From Clostridia bacterium (lineage in GTDB: Bacteria > Bacillota > Clostridia > Oscillospirales > CAG-272), in contig JAFQRL010000007.1 in the NCBI GenBank assembly GCA_017410065.1, positions 1 to 55,242 on the forward strand: a DNA stretch of 55,242 bases. Direction: 5' to 3'. Position 1 is the stretch's first letter, and the number at the start of each line of letters is the position of its first letter. The position numbers and the translations under genes were made by a program. Below, piece by piece: positions 26,122 to 34,174 of the stretch. Below the pieces are notes generated by a model. That model made no database searches, was not told the DNA's origin, and was given only the letters and a program-made list of their open reading frames with translations.

Positions 26122-26955
26122 ATGAAAAAGCTTTTGGCAGTATTGCTCAGCATCGTTATGATCATCGGTGCTACTCTCAGCTTCACCTCCTGCGGCGAGA
26201 CCGACAATTCGGGTGATTGGGCTGAAATCAAGGAAAGAGGTTACTTTGTTTGCGGTATCACCGTATACGCTCCTATGAACTACTTCAACGAGGACGGCGA
26301 TCTTGTTGGCTTCGATACAGAGTTTGCAGAGGCAGTTGCGGATTACCTTGGCGTTGAGGCTAAGTTCCAGGTTATCAAGTGGGGTTCCAAGTATCTTGAG
26401 CTCAATAGCGGATCTATCGACCTTATCTGGAACGGCTTCACCTACGGTGCAGAGGACGGCGTTCCCCGCACAAACTACGTTGACTTCACTCACGCATATC
26501 TTAAGAACGAGCAGTGCGTTGTTATCCGCTCCGAGGATGCAGCGACCCTTAACGCTAAGGCAGCCTTCGCAGGCCGCGAGGCAGCAGTTGAGGGCGGCTC
26601 CGCAGGCGAGTCGGTTGCAAAGGGTCTTGCAGGTAACGAGGATAAGCTTGCAAAGTTCGATTCTCAGGCAGCAGCTCTCACCGAGCTTTCCGCAGGTCAG
26701 GTAGACTTCGCAGTTATCGACCTTCAGATGGCAAAGGCAATGGTTGGCACAGGCGACTACGCAGGTCTCACCATCTGCACAGCCTCCGATATCGTTATCG
26801 AGCCCGAGGTTTATGCTATCGGCGCGCGCAAGGGCTCCGATTTCACCGCTAAGGTTAACGAGGCTATCGAGGCTCTTTACGAGGACGGCGTTCTTCAGGA
26901 GATCGCAAAGAAGTACGGTCTTGAATACGACCTTGTTGAAGATCTCGGCAAATAA
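26122..26955 (+). CDS. Amino-acid ABC transporter substrate-binding lipoprotein (family 3)
   Basis: The 277-residue protein has a lipoprotein leader ending in SFTSC, with C at about residue 24, and the family 3 pattern: CGITVYAPMNYFNEDGDLVGFDTEFAEAVADYLGV, then ELNSGSIDLIWNGFT and a periplasmic-type VNEAIEALYEDGVLQEIAKKYG end. Family 3 proteins bind polar amino acids such as glutamine, cystine or arginine. The cysteine should be lipidated so the protein is tethered outside the membrane. It is the first gene of a binding protein-permease-ATPase operon and is coupled to the permease by a one-base TAATG overlap. Confidence 0.93.
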   Translation: MKKLLAVLLSIVMIIGATLSFTSCGETDNSGDWAEIKERGYFVCGITVYAPMNYFNEDGDLVGFDTEFAEAVADYLGVEAKFQVIKWGSKYLELNSGSIDLIWNGFTYGAEDGVPRTNYVDFTHAYLKNEQCVVIRSEDAATLNAKAAFAGREAAVEGGSAGESVAKGLAGNEDKLAKFDSQAAALTELSAGQVDFAVIDLQMAKAMVGTGDYAGLTICTASDIVIEPEVYAIGARKGSDFTAKVNEAIEALYEDGVLQEIAKKYGLEYDLVEDLGK

Positions 26956-27620
26956 TGGGTACAGACTTTCTTTCAATAACTCTGTCGCTTCTCGAGGGCT
27001 TTGAAACCACCTGCACACTCTTTGGGTTAACGCTTCTGTTTTCATTGCCCCTCGGTCTTGTGATCGCTTTCGGCTCAATGTCCAAATTCAAGCCCCTGTC
27101 GTGGCTTTGCCGTCTTGTGGTCTGGGTCATCAGAGGAACTCCCCTGATGCTTCAGCTCTTCGTGGTGTTCTACGTTCCGGGTATGCTTTTCCACGTTCGT
27201 ATCTTCTCGGGCGAGGACGGCAGATTCACCGCGGCGCTGGTTGCCTTCGTTATCAACTACGCCTGCTATTTCTCGGAGATCTACCGTGGCGGCATCGAAA
27301 GTATTCCCAAGGGACAGTACGAGGCGGCTCAGGTCCTCGGTATGTCCAAGTGGCAGACCTTCCGCACAGTCATTTTGATGCAGGTCGTGAAGCGTATTCT
27401 TGCTCCTATGTCCAATGAGGTCATAACCCTCGTTAAGGATACCTCTCTCGCGAGAGTTATCGCCGTTGCCGAGATATTCTTCGTTAACGAGATGGATTAT
27501 CTCTCCCGCGGTCTTGTTTGGCCTCTCTTCTATATCGGCGCATTCTTCCTCATCTTCGTTGGCGTGCTCACCCTTCTGTTCCGCTTCCTTGAAAAGAAGC
27601 TGTCTTATTATAAGATATAG
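26955..27620 (+). CDS. Amino-acid ABC transporter permease (HisM/GlnP type)
   Basis: The 221-residue membrane protein has the family start LLEGFETTCTLFGLTLLFSLPLGL, VWVIRGTPLMLQLFV, and the EAA loop EAAQVLGMSKWQTFRTVILMQ that contacts the ATPase. About five membrane helices are predicted from hydrophobicity. Only one permease is present, so it likely forms a homodimer with two copies of the ATPase encoded next. The ATG overlaps the stop of the upstream gene. Confidence 0.95.
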   Translation: MGTDFLSITLSLLEGFETTCTLFGLTLLFSLPLGLVIAFGSMSKFKPLSWLCRLVVWVIRGTPLMLQLFVVFYVPGMLFHVRIFSGEDGRFTAALVAFVINYACYFSEIYRGGIESIPKGQYEAAQVLGMSKWQTFRTVILMQVVKRILAPMSNEVITLVKDTSLARVIAVAEIFFVNEMDYLSRGLVWPLFYIGAFFLIFVGVLTLLFRFLEKKLSYYKI

Positions 27621-27632
27621 GAGGGAAAATAA

Positions 27633-28511
27633 ATGGCATTTCTTGAAGTTAAGAATTTAAAAAAGAAATTCGGAAATCTTGAGGTTCTCCGCGGCATAGA
27701 TCTTTCTCTTGAGAGAGGCGAGGTCCTTGCCATTATCGGAGCATCGGGCGGCGGTAAGACCACCCTCCTTCGCTGTCTCAATTTCCTTGAGAAGGCAGAC
27801 GAGGGCGAGATCGTTGTAAACGGCAATTCGGTATATCACGCCGAGGCGGGAAAACGCCCCGAGGTCAGCCTTGAGGCTCAGCTCTCCTTCGGTCTTGTGT
27901 TCCAGCAGTTCAATCTTTTCCCTCAATATTCGGTTATGGAAAACCTTATGCTTGCTTGCAAGCTCCGCGAAAAGAAGATGAAGCGCACCTCTCTTATGAA
28001 GCGATGCTCAAAGCTTCTTTTCAAGGCGGGCAAGCTTTGCCGCAAGGTAAAGGGCGCAAAGGGCGGTCCTGCCGAGCCCATCGAGGGTGCACCGAAGCCG
28101 AACGATATAAGAAGCCGAGCAACCGAGCTTCTTAAAACTGTCGGACTTTCCGATAAAGCTAACGCATATCCCTGCCAGCTCTCGGGCGGACAGCAGCAGC
28201 GTGTGGCGATTGCCCGCGCCTTGATGCTCTCTCCCGAAATACTCTGCTTCGACGAGCCCACCTCGGCTCTTGATCCCGAGCTCACAGGCGAGGTCCTTAA
28301 GGTTATAAGATCTCTTAAGGGAAGCGATAGAACTATGATAATTGTAACCCACGAAATGGACTTTGCCAGAAGCGTTGCCGATAAGGTGATCTACGTGGCG
28401 GACGGCGTTATCGTGGAGCAGGGAACACCCGAGGAGGTCCTCGTAAATCCCAAAAATGAAAAGATCCGCTCCTTCCTCTCTGTCCTCAAGAAGGACGACG
28501 GCGAGAGCTGA
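27633..28511 (+). CDS. Amino-acid ABC transporter ATP-binding protein with an extra basic insert
   Basis: The 292-residue ATPase energises the importer. It has Walker A GASGGGKT (about 35-42), Q-loop FQQFNLFPQYSV, ABC signature LSGGQQQR, Walker B ILCFDEPTSALD and switch histidine VTHEMDF. Polar amino-acid ATPases are usually near 240-250 residues. This one carries about 45 extra residues between the Q-loop and the signature (roughly 110-155) in a lysine-rich and then proline-rich segment. The insert lies in the helical subdomain that touches the permease. An AGGAGGG site precedes the start. Confidence 0.95.
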   Translation: MAFLEVKNLKKKFGNLEVLRGIDLSLERGEVLAIIGASGGGKTTLLRCLNFLEKADEGEIVVNGNSVYHAEAGKRPEVSLEAQLSFGLVFQQFNLFPQYSVMENLMLACKLREKKMKRTSLMKRCSKLLFKAGKLCRKVKGAKGGPAEPIEGAPKPNDIRSRATELLKTVGLSDKANAYPCQLSGGQQQRVAIARALMLSPEILCFDEPTSALDPELTGEVLKVIRSLKGSDRTMIIVTHEMDFARSVADKVIYVADGVIVEQGTPEEVLVNPKNEKIRSFLSVLKKDDGES

Positions 28512-28518
28512 TAAAAAG

Positions 28519-28562
28519 AAAATCTCACTACCGATCTGCAGCTTGGTAGTGAGATTTTTTTG
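28519..28562. terminator. Bidirectional terminator after the ABC operon
   Basis: AAATCTCACTACC and GGTAGTGAGATTT form a 13-bp stem, followed by T7 rightward and a T-rich TTTTCTTTTT tract leftward. It can therefore end both the ABC operon and the leftward RNA gene. Confidence 0.9.
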
Positions 28563-28718
28563 CTTTATAAAGCTTTATTGCTTATTTGATTATTCAGTTT
28601 TCAGTAGCCTCTTTGGGCTCACGCCTTATGATAGGTCGTCTGATATTTATATGATCTGATAGGGAACAAAACAGATAATTTTTGGAAGTATTTATCAGAC
28701 CCTCTTAACCTAGCTGTA

Positions 28719-28736
28719 CATTGGCGTGTCCTCCTT
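28719..28736 (-). repeat. SD-ATG-like 18-nt motif, 3' copy
   Basis: Leftward AAGGAGGACACGCCAATG. It matches the copy at 29133-29150 (ACGGAGGACGCGCCAATG) at 16 of 18 positions, 414 nt away. The reading frame after this copy stops at the fourth codon. Confidence 0.75.
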
Positions 28737-29027
28737 GTGGTTATTTCAGTTTGTCATTTTTCGGCGTCATGGCCTCGTTTTATAACCTTCATAACCTTGT
28801 ATCTATATAAAATTTTCTGTCTTGTCGGTTTACTTTGGCTGAATACTATGCTTTGTAAGCTATAAAATACAGGACTGTCTGTTCATTATTGACCGATTAT
28901 TTTAAAGGGACTACTCTTACAAGCTTATTTTGCCATTCTCCGACGGTTTCTTAAGCAATACCGTCTCCGATTGTTAGATTATTAATTATTTTCCAGATCA
29001 AGCTCTGTGACTTTAAACACAAAGGAA

Positions 29028-29135
29028 TCAGGTAGTGCTGCCGCTTCTACCCATCGCCGAATGCAAAGCTCTCGCTGCTTCGCCGCCATTCTGACGACGG
29101 GTTATATAATGGAAAGGTTCATCGTGATTCTGCAT
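29028..29135 (-). CDS. Possible 35-residue peptide inside the structured RNA
   Basis: An ATG at 29135 is preceded by a strong CGGAGGACGCGCCA ribosome-binding site and opens a 35-codon frame ending at 29028. The peptide is polar with several H, R, G and S residues and no membrane segment or recognisable domain. The second copy of the same start motif, at 28719-28736, opens a frame of only three codons. The motif may thus be RNA structure rather than a gene start, and the peptide may not be real. Confidence 0.25.
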   Translation of the reverse strand: MQNHDEPFHYITRRQNGGEAARALHSAMGRSGSTT

Positions 29136-29150
29136 TGGCGCGTCCTCCGT
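29133..29150 (-). repeat. SD-ATG-like 18-nt motif, 5' copy
   Basis: Leftward ACGGAGGACGCGCCAATG, paired with the copy at 28719-28736. It begins about 80 nt after the predicted transcript start and opens the 35-codon frame. Confidence 0.75.
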
Positions 29151-29237
29151 TTCTTGAAACTCAAATCGAAAGTATTTTATCTGCAAAATTTATCGTAACT
29201 TCGCTATTTCGTTTTATGCTTTCGCTTTGGTACTTCA

Positions 29238-29266
29238 AATATAACATATTTCAGCTCGGTTGTCAA
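29238..29266 (-). promoter_or_regulatory. Promoter of the candidate structured RNA
   Basis: Leftward TTGACA (29261-29266) and TATATT (29238-29243) are spaced 17 bp apart. No coding gene follows within 700 bp. The AT-rich 29267-29395 upstream shows nothing else. Confidence 0.8.
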
Positions 29267-29395
29267 TAGGAATTTTTCATTTTTTTGAAAAAAATTTAAA
29301 AAAATCAAATTTGCTCGGCAGAATAAACAATAAAACACGGTCTCTTATGTGCATAATAAACAATTAATGTATTTTATCTCGAAAAAATAGAAAAG

Positions 29396-29447
29396 AAAAA
29401 GCGGCAGACTGTAAGGCGCGAGAGACTCGCATCTTAATATCTGCCGC
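29396..29447 (-). terminator. Terminator of the tig-clpP-clpX operon
   Basis: Leftward GCGGCAGA (29440-29447) pairs with TCTGCCGC (29401-29408) and is followed by a T-rich tail, just after the clpX stop. Confidence 0.8.
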
Positions 29448-29453
29448 AAAAAA

Positions 29454-30761
29454 TTATTCTGCTAAAGCGTTTTCGTTTCTGATAACCGTAAGGGGAGCGG
29501 TGCCGTTGACGTAATCTGCCGTAACGACCACCTTCTTCACGCCCTCCTCGGAGGGAAGCTCAAACATCGGCTTTGTCATAATGCCCTCGATGATGGAGCG
29601 CAAGCCTCTCGCACCGGTGTTTCTCTCAATAGCGAGATGAGCGATAGCCCTGAAAGCATCCTCCTCAAATTCAAGCTCGATGCCATCAAGAGAAAGAAGC
29701 TTCTGATATTGCTTATATATTGCGTTCTTCGGCTCCTTAACGATGCGGACTAGTGCCTCCTCGTCAAGATTATCAAGGGCAACAAGCACGGGAAGTCTGC
29801 CCACAAGCTCAGGGATCAGACCGTATTTCACAACGTCGTGGGCGATAACGTCCTTATATGCGCCCTCGCTCTCGCGCTCCTTTGAGGTGCGCTTTTCGGT
29901 GTTGAAGCCGATCTGCTGATGTCCGCGTCTGTGCTCGATTATGCTCTCTATGCCGTCAAATGCGCCGCCGCATATAAAGAGTATGTTTTTGGTGTTGATT
30001 TGGATAAATTCCTGATTGGGGTGCTTTCTTCCGCCTTGAGGTGGAACGTTTGCCACGGTGCCCTCAAGTATCTTGAGAAGAGCCTGTTGAACACCCTCGC
30101 CCGAAACGTCTCTTGTGATAGAGCGGTTTTCGCCCTTTCTTGCAACCTTATCTATCTCGTCTATATAGATTATACCCTTTTCAGCTCTTTCAACGTCGTA
30201 GTCCGCCGCCTGAATAAGCCTTAAGAGAATGTTCTCAACGTCCTCGCCGACGTAGCCCGCCTCGGTGAGGGTGGTTGCGTCCGCTATCGCGAAGGGAACC
30301 TTGAAGCTGTGCGCAAGAGTTTGAGCAATATAGGTCTTACCAACACCCGTCGGTCCGAGAAGAAGAACGTTGGATTTCTGTATCTCGACCTCATCGGCGG
30401 CGTCCTTCACCTCGCCCTTTTTCTTTTTTGAGCGAGCCTTACAGCTCTCCTCCAGGGTGAGTATCCTCTTATAGTGATTGTATACCGCCACGGAGAGTGC
30501 AAGCTTTGCCGCATCCTGACCGATTACGTGCTCGTCCAGCATCGCCTTTATTTCCTTGGGCTTCGGAAGGGTAGAGAAGGAAAGCTCGTCTTTAGCATCG
30601 GAAAGCAGCTCCTTCTGATCTTCTATAAACTCCGAGCACACCGAAATGCAATCGTCGCAGATGAATGTTCTGCCGTCCGCCGCAGGGATAAGGAAGCTTA
30701 TCGACTCCTCGCCTCTGCCGCAAAAGGCGCATTTGCGTGTTGTTCTGTTGCTCTCTGCCAT
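29454..30761 (-). CDS. clpX: ATP-dependent Clp protease ATP-binding subunit ClpX
   Basis: ClpX is a AAA+ hexamer that unfolds tagged proteins and feeds them to ClpP. The 435 residues have the N-terminal zinc finger with C11, C14, C35 and C38, Walker A GPTGVGKT, Walker [10 protein letters not shown], and the IGF-type loop for ClpP contact in HQQIGFNTE. The length is normal for the family. It starts 1 bp after clpP, within the tig-clpP-clpX order. Confidence 0.97.
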   Translation of the reverse strand: MAESNRTTRKCAFCGRGEESISFLIPAADGRTFICDDCISVCSEFIEDQKELLSDAKDELSFSTLPKPKEIKAMLDEHVIGQDAAKLALSVAVYNHYKRILTLEESCKARSKKKKGEVKDAADEVEIQKSNVLLLGPTGVGKTYIAQTLAHSFKVPFAIADATTLTEAGYVGEDVENILLRLIQAADYDVERAEKGIIYIDEIDKVARKGENRSITRDVSGEGVQQALLKILEGTVANVPPQGGRKHPNQEFIQINTKNILFICGGAFDGIESIIEHRRGHQQIGFNTEKRTSKERESEGAYKDVIAHDVVKYGLIPELVGRLPVLVALDNLDEEALVRIVKEPKNAIYKQYQKLLSLDGIELEFEEDAFRAIAHLAIERNTGARGLRSIIEGIMTKPMFELPSEEGVKKVVVTADYVNGTAPLTVIRNENALAE

Positions 30762-30762
30762 A

Positions 30763-31350
30763 TTAAAGTTCCTTCTTTGAGATCACCTTGTCAACAAGAC
30801 CGTAGGCGCAAGCCTGCTCCGCACTCATAAAGTTATCCCTTTCGGTGTCCTTCTCGATGGTCTTAAGAGTCTGACCTGTCTGCTCGGAGAGTATTCTGTT
30901 GAGCTTTGCCTTGATGTTGATGATACGGTCTGCGTGGATCTTGATATCGGTTGCCTGACCCTGCATACCGCCAAGAGGCTGATGGATCATAACCTCGGCG
31001 TTGGGGAGAGCAAATCTCTTGCCCTTTGCGCCGCTGGAAAGAAGGAATGCGCCCATAGAAGCCGCCATACCTATGCAGATGGTGGAAACGTCGCACTTGA
31101 TGTAATTCATTGTGTCGTAAATAGCCATACCTGCGGTGATAGAGCCGCCGGGGCTATTAATATAAAGGTAGATATCCTTATCGGGATCCTGTGCCTCAAG
31201 ATAGAGAAGCTGTGCAACAACGAGAGATGCTGTAACGTCGTTCACCTCGTCGGAGAGAAAGATTATTCTGTCGTTGAGGAGTCTGGAATAAATGTCGTAG
31301 GAGCGTTCGCCTCGCGAGGTCTGCTCAACGACCACTGGAACAAGTGCCAT
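30763..31350 (-). CDS. clpP: ATP-dependent Clp protease proteolytic subunit ClpP
   Basis: The 195-residue serine peptidase has the full triad: S98 in [10 protein letters not shown]123 in MIHQPLGG and D172 in the [11 protein letters not shown] segment. It forms the double-heptamer chamber used with ClpX and ClpC-type ATPases. A AAAGGATGG ribosome-binding site precedes the ATG. It is located between tig and clpX. Confidence 0.98.
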   Translation of the reverse strand: MALVPVVVEQTSRGERSYDIYSRLLNDRIIFLSDEVNDVTASLVVAQLLYLEAQDPDKDIYLYINSPGGSITAGMAIYDTMNYIKCDVSTICIGMAASMGAFLLSSGAKGKRFALPNAEVMIHQPLGGMQGQATDIKIHADRIINIKAKLNRILSEQTGQTLKTIEKDTERDNFMSAEQACAYGLVDKVISKKEL

Positions 31351-31389
31351 AATAGACCCATCCTTTCGATTAGTAATATTTTTAAAGAA

Positions 31390-31417
31390 CAGCCGACAGT
31401 CGCCCGACCGTCGGCTG
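31390..31417 (-). terminator. Hairpin between tig and clpP
   Basis: AGCCGAC and GTCGGCT pair with a 12-nt loop. The leftward tail is only moderately T-rich, so it may be a partial terminator or a processing site that sets tig and clpP levels apart. The remaining 31351-31511 is featureless. Confidence 0.4.
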
Positions 31418-31511
31418 AATTTTCAGTTGAATGATAGGGAATTATTGCATCCCTTGTCGAAAACCGTCAGACAATGCATCAAAAATTTGCTTTTGATCTC
31501 CAAAGGGAAAA

Positions 31512-32909
31512 TCACTCAGCGTCCTTCTTGGTGGTCTTTCTTGTGGTCTTCTTTGCGGGCTTTTCCTCTGCGGGAGCCTCAGCATCCTCTGCCTTGGGAG
31601 CCGCCTTCTTTGCGGGAGCCTTGCGAGCTGCCTTCTTCTTGGTCTTTGCATTCTCGCGAACGAGCTTCATAGCCGCGCCAACAACGATGTCCTTTGCAAG
31701 GTCCTCAGAGAGGATCATCTTCTTAACCTCATCAACAGGTACGTTGTATGCCTCGGAGATTCTCTTGTACTCAGCCTCGATCTCCTCCTCGCCGGCGGTG
31801 AGAGCCTCAAGCTCGGCGATCTTCTCAAGTGCAAGACGAACCTTTACCTGCTTTTCAGCCATAGGTCTCATCTGCTCGCGGAGAGACTCAAGGGTAAGGC
31901 CTGTATACTTGAAGTAGGTTGCAAGATCAAGACCGTTCTGGCGAAGTCTTGTGTCGTAGTCGCGAACCTGGTTCTCGGTCTCTGCCTCAAACATAGGCTC
32001 GGGGATCTCCGCAACAAGAAGCTCCATAAGCTTATCAGCGAGTGCGTTCTCAACAGCCGCGTCAGCACGCTCCTCGTTTCTCTTTACCATTTTAGCCTTA
32101 AGGTCTGCCTTATATTCATCAAGAGTATCAAATTCGGAAACATCCTTTGCAAATTCATCGTCAAGTGCGGGAAGCTCCTCAAACTTGATAGAGTTGAGCT
32201 TGGTCTTGAAGACTGCTGCCTTGCCTGCAAGCTCCTTTGCGTGATACTCCTCGGGGAAGGTTACGTTTACGTCGAACTCCTCGCCGATATTCTTCCCGAC
32301 GATCTGCTCCTCGAAGCCGGGAATGAATGCGCCCGAGCCAAGCTTAAGGTCGTGATTTTCGCCCTTGCCGCCGTCGAAGGGAACACCGTCAACCGAGCCC
32401 TCGTAATTGATATTTGCAATATCGTCCATAGCGGCAGCTCTGTCGGTTACCTCAATGGTTCTTGCGTTTCTCTTTCTTGTGTCCTCAACTGCGGCATCAA
32501 GCTCTGCATCGGTTACAGCATCAACGTTTCTCTCAACCTCGATGCCCTTATAGCCCTCAATGCTTACCTCGGGCTTAACAAAGCCGACAGCCTTGAGCAC
32601 GATGTCGCCCTCTGTGGAGACGAGATCGAAGGAGGGGGATCCAACGATATCAAGCTCTGCTTCCTTAGCAGCAGCCTCAAATGCCTCGGGAATGCAAGCA
32701 TTGATCGCATCCTCGAAGAATACACCCTTTCCGTAGAACTTCTCAATAATGCTCTTGGGCGCCTTGCCCTTTCTGAAGCCGGGAACGGTTATAGACTTTC
32801 TGTTCTTGAGATAGGCTTCGTTTTCAGCTTTCTTAAAAGCTTCCTCGCTAACAGAGAATTCCATAACAAAGCCGGACTTCTCTGTGAGCTCCTTTTTAAT
32901 AAGGCTCAT
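31512..32909 (-). CDS. tig: Trigger factor with a basic C-terminal tail
   Basis: Trigger factor is the ribosome-bound chaperone and peptidyl-prolyl isomerase that meets nascent chains. The N-terminal domain has a degenerate ribosome-binding signature around PGFRKGKAPKSIIEKFYG (about 44-61). The FKBP-like domain includes INYEGSVDGVPFDGG, LKLGSGAFIPGFEEQIVG. The chaperone arms follow. At 465 residues it is about 35-40 longer than usual because of a low-complexity lysine/alanine/proline tail (from about 420) ending KKTTRKTTKKDAE. Such tails are seen in some Clostridia and may add nucleic-acid or ribosome affinity; this is inference. Confidence 0.95.
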   Translation of the reverse strand: MSLIKKELTEKSGFVMEFSVSEEAFKKAENEAYLKNRKSITVPGFRKGKAPKSIIEKFYGKGVFFEDAINACIPEAFEAAAKEAELDIVGSPSFDLVSTEGDIVLKAVGFVKPEVSIEGYKGIEVERNVDAVTDAELDAAVEDTRKRNARTIEVTDRAAAMDDIANINYEGSVDGVPFDGGKGENHDLKLGSGAFIPGFEEQIVGKNIGEEFDVNVTFPEEYHAKELAGKAAVFKTKLNSIKFEELPALDDEFAKDVSEFDTLDEYKADLKAKMVKRNEERADAAVENALADKLMELLVAEIPEPMFEAETENQVRDYDTRLRQNGLDLATYFKYTGLTLESLREQMRPMAEKQVKVRLALEKIAELEALTAGEEEIEAEYKRISEAYNVPVDEVKKMILSEDLAKDIVVGAAMKLVRENAKTKKKAARKAPAKKAAPKAEDAEAPAEEKPAKKTTRKTTKKDAE

Positions 32910-32954
32910 TTCTTTTCCTCCGAAATGTATATAATGTTTTTAATTAACTATGTT

Positions 32955-32983
32955 ATTTTACAATAAATATTTGAATTTGTCAA
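32955..32983 (-). promoter_or_regulatory. Promoter of the tig-clpP-clpX operon
   Basis: Leftward TTGACA (32978-32983) and TAAAAT (32955-32960), spacing 17 bp, about 46 bp before the tig start. Confidence 0.8.
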
Positions 32984-33033
32984 TACTTATCCAAAGATTT
33001 TATTTTCTTTTAAGGCTTTTCTTTGGTAATTTC

Positions 33034-33762
33034 TCATAAAACGACTGCCTTTGGCACAAATTTAAGATAATCGGCAGACACAAGATGCATCTCTATCCCC
33101 TCGTATTCGGTAACGGCGGGGACCGAGTAGCTGCCGTGAATATGTCCGAAGTAAACCCTTCGCACTCCGTATTCGTGAAGAAGATTTATAAGCCCCTCGG
33201 AGGACTTGCCGTTCCAGAAGGGAGGGAAGTGCATAAATGCAATTATCTCCTTTTCGGGAGACCGCTCCTTCAGAAGCCTTGCCGCATCAAGGCTCATCTT
33301 AAGCCTTAAATTTTCGCGGTTCGTCAGCTTTTCAAAATCAGCTCCGTCAGGTGCGTTTGTTGCATCCTTTTCGTTATACCAGCCTCGCGTTCCCGCAATT
33401 ATGAAATCCTCACATTCGTGGGCGTTGTTAAACAGGAACGAGACAGTAGTTATACCAAGCCTTTCAAAAAGCGCGTCGTGCTTTCGCATAGTGCACCACC
33501 AAAAGTCGTGGTTGCCCTTTCCGAGTATCTTTTTTCCGGGAAGGGAATCTATAAATTTCAGGTCGGATGCCGCCTCCTCAAGGGAGAGTGCCCAGGAGAT
33601 ATCTCCCGGAATAACAACGGTGTCATCCTCCGATATCAGATGCCTCCAATTGGCTTCGATCCGTTTAATGTAATCTGCCCATCTTGAGCCGAAGACCTCC
33701 ATTGATTTGTTGGTGGAATCCAGCGTGGAAAGATGCAGATCGGAAAGTGTGTAAAGCGCCAA
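33034..33762 (-). CDS. Metallophosphoesterase (calcineurin-like)
   Basis: The 242-residue protein has the dinuclear-metal motifs of this superfamily: LSDLHL (about 6-11), PGDISWA, GKGNHDFWW, the histidine in IAFMHFPPFW and FGHIHGS near the end. Substrates in the family range from phosphodiesters to nucleotides, so the reaction is unassigned. I chose a TTG start at 33762: AAGGAGGG lies 6 bases upstream and the first strand of the fold begins at residue 2. Upstream codons to 33843 are not family-like. It is monocistronic between tig and a DUF1540 gene. Confidence 0.85.
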   Translation of the reverse strand: MALYTLSDLHLSTLDSTNKSMEVFGSRWADYIKRIEANWRHLISEDDTVVIPGDISWALSLEEAASDLKFIDSLPGKKILGKGNHDFWWCTMRKHDALFERLGITTVSFLFNNAHECEDFIIAGTRGWYNEKDATNAPDGADFEKLTNRENLRLKMSLDAARLLKERSPEKEIIAFMHFPPFWNGKSSEGLINLLHEYGVRRVYFGHIHGSYSVPAVTEYEGIEMHLVSADYLKFVPKAVVL

Positions 33763-33805
33763 TCTGCGCCCTCCTTTCAAAATGATCCCTCGGGCAAAAG
33801 ACAGA

Positions 33806-33880
33806 TGCCCGAATAAAAACTGTACGTCGGTTAAATCAGGCAATTGAAAAGTGCCCGAATAAAAACTGCGCGGCAGTTAA
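33806..33880 (+). repeat. Tandem pair of 29-bp direct repeats before the DUF1540 gene
   Basis: Imperfect copies at 33806-33834 and 33852-33880 share TGCCCGAATAAAAACTG and a GTTAA ending, 46 bp apart. The second lies about 50 bp before the DUF1540 start. They could be regulator sites; GAATA followed 16 bp later by TAATAATA loosely recalls a forespore sigma promoter, but the fit is weak. Confidence 0.45.
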
Positions 33881-33928
33881 TAATATATTTGCACAAACCG
33901 TGCTAAAACAAAAAGCGAGGTAAGAAAA

Positions 33929-34123
33929 ATGAACGAGAGAAAAACTTCAACAGGCTCCTGCGAGGGCACAAAATGCATCAAGGGCGTGATCTGCGACGTT
34001 AAAAACTGCGCTTATCATTCAGGCGAGAACAACTGCTACGCAGGCACCATATCCGTTGGTCCCAGAGAAGCAAGCTGCTCTGCAAACACAAACTGCGCGA
34101 CCTTCAAGCCCAAGGAATGCTGA
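33929..34123 (+). CDS. DUF1540 domain small cysteine-rich protein
   Basis: The 64-residue protein contains the DUF1540 core, CDVKNCAYHSGENNCYAG ending in CATFKPKEC. Its eight cysteines are spaced as in this family, which suggests metal binding or disulfides. Family members occur in spore-forming Bacillota and their function is not established. A GCGAGG ribosome-binding site precedes the ATG, and a strong terminator follows. The gene stands alone, convergent with thrC. Confidence 0.88.
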   Translation: MNERKTSTGSCEGTKCIKGVICDVKNCAYHSGENNCYAGTISVGPREASCSANTNCATFKPKEC

Positions 34124-34142
34124 TATAAAGGGAAGTATCCCG

Positions 34143-34174
34143 AGCCGTCACCCGAAAGGGTGACGGCTTTTTTA
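34143..34174. terminator. Bidirectional terminator between the DUF1540 gene and thrC
   Basis: AGCCGTCACCC-GAAA-GGGTGACGGCT followed by T6 rightward; the leftward side is also usable by thrC, whose stop is at 34175. Confidence 0.9.

Larger units (their letters stand above)
28516..29231 (-). ncRNA. Candidate large structured RNA (about 715 nt), family not recognised
   Basis: This 940-bp gap between the ABC operon and clpX holds no long reading frame but has a near-consensus leftward promoter (29238-29266) and a terminator at 28519-28562. The RNA would contain many stems: CGUCGUCA with UGGCGGCG (GAA loop), GACGGU with ACCGUC, CUUUGUG with CACAGAG, AGC-GAGA-GCU, and AGCC with GGCU. A 10-nt segment at 28693-28702 can pair either with 28653-28661 or with 28634-28645. 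An 18-nt motif, GGAGGAC(G/A)CGCCAATG plus two flanking bases, occurs twice, near the 5' and 3' ends. Size and style resemble the large ornate bacterial RNAs (OLE, GOLLD, ROOL classes), but I cannot match it to any. Confidence 0.6.

Noticed and set aside
29007..29198. 63-codon rightward frame in the structured RNA locus
   Set aside because: No ribosome-binding site or rightward promoter, and it is opposite to the predicted RNA transcript.
28516..29231. RNase P RNA, tmRNA or SRP RNA as identity of the RNA locus
   Set aside because: I could not find the RNase P core, a tRNA-like CCA end with TTCGA loop, or the SRP GGTGC/tetraloop signature.
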